Positions 1 to 5,107 of a stretch of DNA of 9,896 nt are shown piece after piece. The stretch's first letter is position 1. Each line of letters starts with the position of its first letter. The DNA comes from DATJMJ01 sp035508795 (GTDB lineage Bacteria > Actinomycetota > Acidimicrobiia > Acidimicrobiales > Palsa-688): NCBI GenBank assembly GCA_035508795.1, contig DATJMJ010000086.1, positions 1 to 9,896 on the forward strand. Reading direction: 5' to 3'. The notes beneath the pieces were generated by a model. It was not told the DNA's origin, made no database searches, and was given only the letters and a program-made list of their open reading frames with translations. The position numbers and the translations under genes are program-made.

Positions 1-1104
1 ACGTTGGCAGGCAACACCTCGCCCGGTGCTGCGCTTGCCGAAAAAGCTCTCCAACAGGCGATGGCCCGGCTGCAGCGTGCCCGGGCACCACTCCAGGCGC
101 TCGTCGACCTGTCGGATCTGGCGTCGCGCCTACAGGCCCTCGGGAGCTCGTCCATCGACGACCAGGCGGCATCCGACTCGGCGGCGGGCGCCGCTCTTGC
201 CGGGAGCCCCCAGGCCGGAGCCTTGGCGTCGGCCCTTTCGAGCGGTGACCTCAAGGCGGCCACCAATGACCTCCGCCTCCTCGCTGCCAACCTCCCGTCC
301 TTGAGCTCTGACGAGCAGAGAGCGCTCGCCAACGCCCTCAAAAAGGCGGCCGCCAGCGCAGGGCGACCGGCGGAGGAAGCCAGAGGGGCAAGTGGCGGGG
401 CAGGTCCGGAGACTTCCGGTGCCGGAAGCCTCGACTTACCCGACGCCCTGGCGAAAGCCGGCGCCGCCCTCGCCCTGGGACGCACCGGGGCGGCGGGGCG
501 CTACCTGGGCTCTGCGGCCTCGGGCGTCGCCTCCTCCGCGGCGGCCGCTTCCCTACAGCAAGAGCTTTCCGCGGTCGAAGCGGCGGTTGCCGAAGCTCAG
601 GACAACGTGGCCACCCAAGCTCAGAAACAGGTCTCCCCCGACGGCGGGACCGGGCGGCTGACGCCGGGGCTCACCGGTGGTGACCGTTCTGGCGACGGCC
701 CGGGCGGCGGGCCTGGGCAGGCGGCCGGAGGGGGGGAGGGCGCTGGTTATGGTTCGGGCGGGTCAGGCTCGGGCTATGGGACGGGGGGGCCGGGCGGTTC
801 GGGCGGGTCCGGGACGAGAGGCGGCTCGGGCGGCGCCCCGTCGTCGCAGGTCTTCGTCGGGGGGCAACCGGGAGACGGTGAGCAGGTCACCGGCCACCGA
901 TTGGGCGCCGGCGAGCGGGTGACCACGACTGGCTACCGTTCGGTGCTCCCCTCGTTCGAAAAGACCGCCCTGGCAGGCCTCGGAGCGCAAGTGGTCGCAC
1001 CGGCTGACCAAGATCTCGTCCGCAATTACTTCAGCTCGCTCGGGGCTGGTCAGGAGCAGGGGCCCGCGGGGGGTGCCGCCCGAGGCGCGGGAGGCAGGAG
1101 ATGA
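1..1104 (+). CDS. Ala/Gly-rich protein upstream of MoxR (3' part, 5' end cut by window)
   Basis: The frame is open to the left edge, so this is read as the 3' portion of a longer gene. The TTG at position 4 is not trusted as a start because no upstream sequence is visible. From that codon, residues 10-205 are Ala/Leu-rich helical repeats of the form GDLKAATNDLRLLA and SSDEQRALANALKKAA. Residues 212-285 are a Gly/Ser-rich low-complexity linker. Residues 310-347 are a better conserved tail ending in DLVRNYFSSLG. As I recall the family, proteins directly upstream of MoxR genes in Actinobacteria and Chloroflexota have N-terminal membrane segments, helical repeats, a disordered linker and a similar tail, so the membrane part probably lies off the window. 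Function is unknown; a partner or client of the MoxR ATPase is inferred from position. The stop overlaps the next start by 4 nt (ATGA). No cysteine is visible. Confidence 0.72.
   Translation, partial: TLAGNTSPGAALAEKALQQAMARLQRARAPLQALVDLSDLASRLQALGSSSIDDQAASDSAAGAALAGSPQAGALASALSSGDLKAATNDLRLLAANLPSLSSDEQRALANALKKAAASAGRPAEEARGASGGAGPETSGAGSLDLPDALAKAGAALALGRTGAAGRYLGSAASGVASSAAAASLQQELSAVEAAVAEAQDNVATQAQKQVSPDGGTGRLTPGLTGGDRSGDGPGGGPGQAAGGGEGAGYGSGGSGSGYGTGGPGGSGGSGTRGGSGGAPSSQVFVGGQPGDGEQVTGHRLGAGERVTTTGYRSVLPSFEKTALAGLGAQVVAPADQDLVRNYFSSLGAGQEQGPAGGAARGAGGRR
1089..1094 (+). promoter_or_regulatory. Ribosome binding site of the MoxR gene
   Basis: GGGAGG lies inside the last codons of the upstream gene, six bases before the ATG at 1101. 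A second GGAG at 1097-1100 touches the ATG and is too close to act. The six-base spacing supports the ATG start and its ATGA overlap with the upstream stop. Confidence 0.6.
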
Positions 1105-2180
1105 GCGAGATCGCCCCGGTCCTCCCGCCGGGCACGGCGGGCGCAGCAGGCGCAGCGGGCTCATCGAGCGCGGAGGAGGCGGCCGCAGTCCCTCCGGCCC
1201 TTTCGCCCGAGGCTTTCGCCGAAGCCTCGTCGCGGGTCGAAAGCGAGCTCGGCAAGCTCATCGTCGGGCAAACCGAGCTGGTCCGGGACACACTTGTCGC
1301 CTTGCTCGCCGGCGGCCACGTCCTGCTGGAGGGCGTCCCGGGCCTCGGCAAGACTTCCCTAGTGAGAGCGCTCGGCCAGGTGCTCGAGCTCACTTTCGGC
1401 AGGGTGCAGTTCACGCCCGACCTGATGCCGGCTGACATCACCGGGACGACGGTCATCTACGAAGACGAGACCGGGAGGAGATTCGACTTCCAGCCAGGCC
1501 CTGTCTTCACCAACCTCCTGCTTGCCGACGAGGTCAACAGGGCCACTCCCAAGGTCCAAAGCGCCCTCCTCGAGGCCATGCAGGAACGCACGGTCACCGT
1601 CGCCGGGGTCACGCGCCCCCTGCCGAACCCCTTTTTCGTGCTGGCTACCCAAAACCCGATCGAGCTGGAGGGCACTTACCCGCTCCCAGAAGCTCAGCTC
1701 GACCGCTTCCTCTTCAAGCTGGCGGTCCCCTACCCGAGAGCAGAGGAGCTCTCCGAGATCGCGCGCCGCACGACGGGCAGCTCCGAACCCAAGCTCACGG
1801 CCGTCGCCGGGGCCGAAGAGGTGCAGCAGATGAACGCCCTTGCGAGGGCAGTGCCGGTAGCCGACCACGTCCTCGACTACGCCGTGCGCCTGGTGATGGC
1901 CACGCAGCCCGATCAGCCCGGCGTGCCCGAAGTGGCGGAGTACGTCCGCTTCGGGGCGAGCCCGCGTGCCGTCCAGGCGCTGGTGCTGACGGCGAAGGTC
2001 CGTGCGCTGCTTGCGGGGAGGTTTAACGTCGCCTTCGGGGACATCCGGCAAAGCGCCCGTCCCGTTCTCCGCCACCGCCTCCTCCTGCGCTTCGAGGCCG
2101 AGGCCGACGGGGTGACGGCCGACGGCCTGGTCGACCGGTTGCTCGAGACCGTAGCTGCAGATCCTTTGGCGAAGCGTTGA
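1101..2180 (+). CDS. MoxR-family AAA+ ATPase
   Basis: A 359-residue cytoplasmic ATPase of the MoxR family (AAA_3 core plus C-terminal lid). Visible motifs are Walker A GVPGLGKT (78-85), Walker B LLLADEVNR (139-147), sensor 1 ATQNP (182-186) leading into the family signature IELEGTYPLPEAQLDRF, a likely arginine finger at R202, and sensor 2 GASPRA (285-290, R289). All ATPase residues look intact. Length is slightly above the usual 310-340 because of an Ala/Gly/Ser-rich N-terminal extension of about 30 residues. MoxR proteins are thought to use ATP to remodel or activate clients together with VWA-domain partners, for example in cofactor or metal insertion and envelope stress; the client here is unknown. 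The start overlaps the upstream stop, and the stop overlaps the next TTG, so translation is probably coupled on both sides. Confidence 0.95.
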   Translation: MSEIAPVLPPGTAGAAGAAGSSSAEEAAAVPPALSPEAFAEASSRVESELGKLIVGQTELVRDTLVALLAGGHVLLEGVPGLGKTSLVRALGQVLELTFGRVQFTPDLMPADITGTTVIYEDETGRRFDFQPGPVFTNLLLADEVNRATPKVQSALLEAMQERTVTVAGVTRPLPNPFFVLATQNPIELEGTYPLPEAQLDRFLFKLAVPYPRAEELSEIARRTTGSSEPKLTAVAGAEEVQQMNALARAVPVADHVLDYAVRLVMATQPDQPGVPEVAEYVRFGASPRAVQALVLTAKVRALLAGRFNVAFGDIRQSARPVLRHRLLLRFEAEADGVTADGLVDRLLETVAADPLAKR

Positions 2181-3250
2181 GGAGGGCGGGGGCGGCGGCG
2201 ACTTCCGCCAAGGGTGCAGCGCTCCAGGGCCCGTCAGTCGGAGCCGGGGGCGCCTCCACGGCTACGGACGGGGTCGCCGCCCAAAATGCCGCCGGCGTGG
2301 CCGCTGGCGTTGCCGCTGGAGTGACCGCCGGGGTTGCAGCCGGGGTCGCCGCTCGGGGCCCAGGCCCTAGTGCCGCAGCGCTCGGGATCACGCCCGAGGT
2401 CCTCCGGGTGCTCGAGCGCCTCACGCTCCCCTCTCGCCGCCCCGTCGTGGGGCTCGGCCCGGGCCAGCGCCGGTCGGGGAGGCTCGGCAGCTCGCTCGAC
2501 CTGGCCGACTACCGCGCCTACGCACCGGGAGACGACATAAGGCGCCTCGATTGGGGCGCTTACGCGCGCCACGGGAGGCTGTTCACCCGGCTCTACGCGG
2601 CCGAGGAAGATGCCTGCGTGAGCCTCTGGGTCGACACAAGCAACTCGATGCGCTGGGACGAAGCGAGGAAAGCGGCGCCGGCGAGAGGGGTCGCGGGCGC
2701 GCTCGGGTACCTCTCGCTCGCTGACGGCGACCGCGTCACCTGCTGCGGCCTTGGCCCCGGGGGCAATTCGCAAGGGGCGCCGCTCAGGGGGAGAGCAGCG
2801 GCTCCCCGGCTCTGGAGCGCTCTGAACAGCATCCCCCCGGTCCGAGAAGCTGACTGGGCTTGGGCGGCGTCGGCAGCTCGCCGGGCCCCGCGGGGGCTCG
2901 CGGTCCTGGTGTCCGACTTCCTCGCCGGGACCGACCGGGTCAAGCCGGTAATTTCCGCGCACCGCTCGGCGGGCAACGAGGTGCTGCTCGTCCAGGTCCT
3001 GTCGCCCGAGGAACTGTCCCCGTCGCTGCAAGGCGAGCTCCGCCTCGTCGACTCGGAAGGAGGCGGCGAGGTCGAGGTGACGCTCGGCGAGCCGGCAGTC
3101 CGCGCCTACGAAGCTGCCCGCCAGCAACATGCAAGCGCCCTCCGGGCCCTCGCGTCGGCGCACGAAGCGAGGCTTGTGACACTCGACGGCGGCCTTCCTC
3201 TCCGGGAGCTGCTCCTCGCCCGGCTGTTGCGGTCCGGCGCCTTGCGCTGA
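2177..3250 (+). CDS. DUF58 domain protein (VWA-fold partner of MoxR)
   Basis: Up to 357 residues. The conserved part starts near residue 71 (ITPEVLRVLERL) and contains the DUF58 signature DYRAYAPGDDIRRLDW (111-126) and a VWA metal-site motif DTSNS (153-157) followed by M. A later strand, LVSDF (244-248), supplies the second acidic position. No membrane segment is seen, so the protein is probably cytoplasmic, like other short DUF58 proteins next to MoxR. It is the likely adaptor between MoxR and the membrane VWA proteins (inference). The first 70 residues are Ala/Gly-rich, include five GVAA-type repeats and are not part of the family core. The TTG start is tentative: it overlaps the MoxR stop but lacks an upstream Shine-Dalgarno. 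GTG codons at 2297 or 2321 are alternatives; GTG 2408 would remove conserved residues. It contains Cys147, Cys189 and Cys190, unlike the cysteine-free neighbours. Confidence 0.88.
   Translation: MRRAGAAATSAKGAALQGPSVGAGGASTATDGVAAQNAAGVAAGVAAGVTAGVAAGVAARGPGPSAAALGITPEVLRVLERLTLPSRRPVVGLGPGQRRSGRLGSSLDLADYRAYAPGDDIRRLDWGAYARHGRLFTRLYAAEEDACVSLWVDTSNSMRWDEARKAAPARGVAGALGYLSLADGDRVTCCGLGPGGNSQGAPLRGRAAAPRLWSALNSIPPVREADWAWAASAARRAPRGLAVLVSDFLAGTDRVKPVISAHRSAGNEVLLVQVLSPEELSPSLQGELRLVDSEGGGEVEVTLGEPAVRAYEAARQQHASALRALASAHEARLVTLDGGLPLRELLLARLLRSGALR
2294..2353 (+). repeat. Five degenerate 12-bp tandem units encoding GVAA
   Basis: Five consecutive 12-bp units begin at 2294, 2306, 2318, 2330 and 2342. 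They encode GVAA, GVAA, GVTA, GVAA and GVAA in the low-complexity head of the DUF58 protein. Third codon positions differ between units, so the repeat is kept at protein level more than at DNA level. Confidence 0.8.
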
Positions 3251-3262
3251 AGCGAGCGGCTG

Positions 3263-5107
3263 GTGGAGATCGGGGACCCGCTGGCGGCCTTGGGCGGCCT
3301 GGCGCTCGTGGCAATAATTGCCCTCTATTTCCTCAAAGCCCGCCGGCGGGCGCACGTCGTCGGGAGCACGCTGTGGTGGCGCCCGCTCGCGCTCGACCGT
3401 CAGGCGAACACCCCCTGGCAACGTTTGCGGCCTTCTTGGCTCCTCGCCCTCCAACTGTTTGCGGCCGCCCTTGTTGTGGCGGCGTTGGTGCAGCCCGCCT
3501 TCGCGACCTCAAAGGCCCTCGGGGGGCAAACGATCGTTGTCATCGACGCCTCCGAGACGATGCAGGCGACCGACGTCGCCCCGAGCCGTTTCGCGGCGGC
3601 TGTCGCAGACGCCCGCGCCCTAATCGACAGGCTCGGGCCCCGGGGCCGCATGACGTTGATCGAAATGAGCGCCAGCCCAGTGGTACTGGCCTCGAGCGTT
3701 GGCGACCGCCAACCCCTCATCGCCGGGCTCGACCGGTTGCGCCCGACGTCCGGCCCGGCAGACCTCCAAGACGCCCTCCAGCTCGCGGTCGCCTCGGCCG
3801 GGCCGCAACCGAAGGCCACTCAGCTCGTCGTCCTGTCCGACGGGGTCACCGAACCTTTACCCGGACCGATCAGCGTGCCTTTCCCCATCGTGTACCGCCG
3901 GATCGGCGTGAGCGCTGAGGATGTCGGCGTCGGCGCGCTCGATATCGTCCCCGGCTCCACGGGGCCTCTTGCCGTGGCCAGGGTCGAGAACTTCGGACAG
4001 CTGCCCGCTCGACTGACCGTCGAAATGGCCGCCGACGGCGAGCTCTACGCCGCCAAGGCCGTCGACATCGCTGGTGGGTCGGCCCAGGACGTGACCTTCG
4101 ACGTACCTCCGGCCGCCTCTTACGTACAGGCCTCGCTCACACCGCCCGGCGAGCTCGCCGCCGGCACAACGGCCACCGCTATCGTCGCCCCTCCCCGCAC
4201 CCTGAGGGCGCTCCTGGTGACTCCCGGCGACATTTTCCTCGAAGACGCCCTGAAACTGCGCACCGACCTGGCCGTAAGCACCGAAGCGCCCTCGGCCTGG
4301 AGGGACAGCCAGGCCACGAGCACTTCTTACGACTTGGTGGTGTTCGACGGGTTCGTCCCCGACAAGCTCCCCACTGCCACCCCCTACCTGCTCGTCGGGC
4401 CGCCACCGGACCGCCTGGTCGGCGCAGGCCGGCCAGTTTCCCCCGGCCCCCTTCTCCCGGCCGAACAGGATGACCCGCTCCTCGACGACGTCGACCTCTC
4501 CAACGTCGACGTCGCCCTGTCGTCCAACCTTTCGGGTTCCCGCTTCGGCCGCGTCGTGATCACGAGCCAGGCCGGGCCGGTCCTCATGGTGCGCGACCCC
4601 AGTGCCGAAAGCCCGGGCGCCGCCGTCCTCGGCATCTACCTTCACGACTCGGATCTCGTGCTCCGCGACGCCTGGCCGGTCCTGCTGACCCACCTTTCAG
4701 AGTTCCTGGCGCCAGGCACAGTCCCCACACCAGGTCAGGTGCCCGGCTCGCAGGTGACGATCGCCCCGGGCCCCGGGACGAAAGAAGTGATGGTGGCGCT
4801 CCCCGACGGCCAGGAGGACACGCTCGCCGGGGTGCAGGGCGGGGGGACGGTTGTCTTCGGTGACACATCGCAAACCGGCGTCTACCGGATTACCTCGATC
4901 TCGGCGACCGGGGGCCGCCAAGTCAGTTACCTGGCCGTTAACGCCCCCGCGACGGCGATCACACCACAACAGACCCTCGACGTGACCGGGACCCCCGGAG
5001 GCCAAGCCGTTACGACCTCGCTCTACCGGGGCCTTTGGCCCGTCTTGGCCGTGGCGGCGCTGCTCGTCCTGCTGGCCGAATGGGCGGTGTACCAGCGTGC
5101 CCATTGA
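3263..5107 (+). CDS. BatA-like membrane protein with VWA domain
   Basis: A 614-residue membrane protein. Residues 1-80 match the aerotolerance-regulator (BatA) N-terminal domain: a membrane segment at about 5-24, a basic loop with KARRR and GSTLWWR, and a second membrane segment at about 59-80 (LLALQLFAAALVVAALVQP). A VWA domain follows, with VVIDASET (92-99) and LSDG (191-194). The usual metal-site threonine appears to be Ala166 in SGPADLQDAL. Residues 220-585 are beta-rich and not further assigned. A last membrane segment lies at about 589-609, followed by a short basic tail. Positive charges around the first loop and the tail place the VWA part outside the cytoplasm. The GTG start follows the DUF58 stop by 12 nt, in the same frame, with only a weak GAGCGG before it. 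It contains no cysteine. Likely role: membrane partner of the MoxR/DUF58 pair; client unknown. Confidence 0.87.
   Translation: MEIGDPLAALGGLALVAIIALYFLKARRRAHVVGSTLWWRPLALDRQANTPWQRLRPSWLLALQLFAAALVVAALVQPAFATSKALGGQTIVVIDASETMQATDVAPSRFAAAVADARALIDRLGPRGRMTLIEMSASPVVLASSVGDRQPLIAGLDRLRPTSGPADLQDALQLAVASAGPQPKATQLVVLSDGVTEPLPGPISVPFPIVYRRIGVSAEDVGVGALDIVPGSTGPLAVARVENFGQLPARLTVEMAADGELYAAKAVDIAGGSAQDVTFDVPPAASYVQASLTPPGELAAGTTATAIVAPPRTLRALLVTPGDIFLEDALKLRTDLAVSTEAPSAWRDSQATSTSYDLVVFDGFVPDKLPTATPYLLVGPPPDRLVGAGRPVSPGPLLPAEQDDPLLDDVDLSNVDVALSSNLSGSRFGRVVITSQAGPVLMVRDPSAESPGAAVLGIYLHDSDLVLRDAWPVLLTHLSEFLAPGTVPTPGQVPGSQVTIAPGPGTKEVMVALPDGQEDTLAGVQGGGTVVFGDTSQTGVYRITSISATGGRQVSYLAVNAPATAITPQQTLDVTGTPGGQAVTTSLYRGLWPVLAVAALLVLLAEWAVYQRAH

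Noticed and set aside
1359..2075. A 238-codon - strand frame opposite MoxR
   Set aside because: Lies wholly over the conserved ATPase core and shows no motif of its own.
2234..3454. A 406-codon open frame on the - strand opposite the DUF58 gene
   Set aside because: It mirrors the codon-position GC bias of the DUF58 gene, shows no domain, is Arg/Pro/Ala-rich and runs across the start of the BatA-like gene.
2860..3918. A 352-codon + strand frame across the DUF58/BatA junction
   Set aside because: Very Arg/Pro-rich, no motif, and overlaps two genes with clear family signatures in another frame.
3857..4693. A 278-codon - strand frame opposite the BatA-like gene
   Set aside because: No start signal or domain; explained as a GC-bias shadow.
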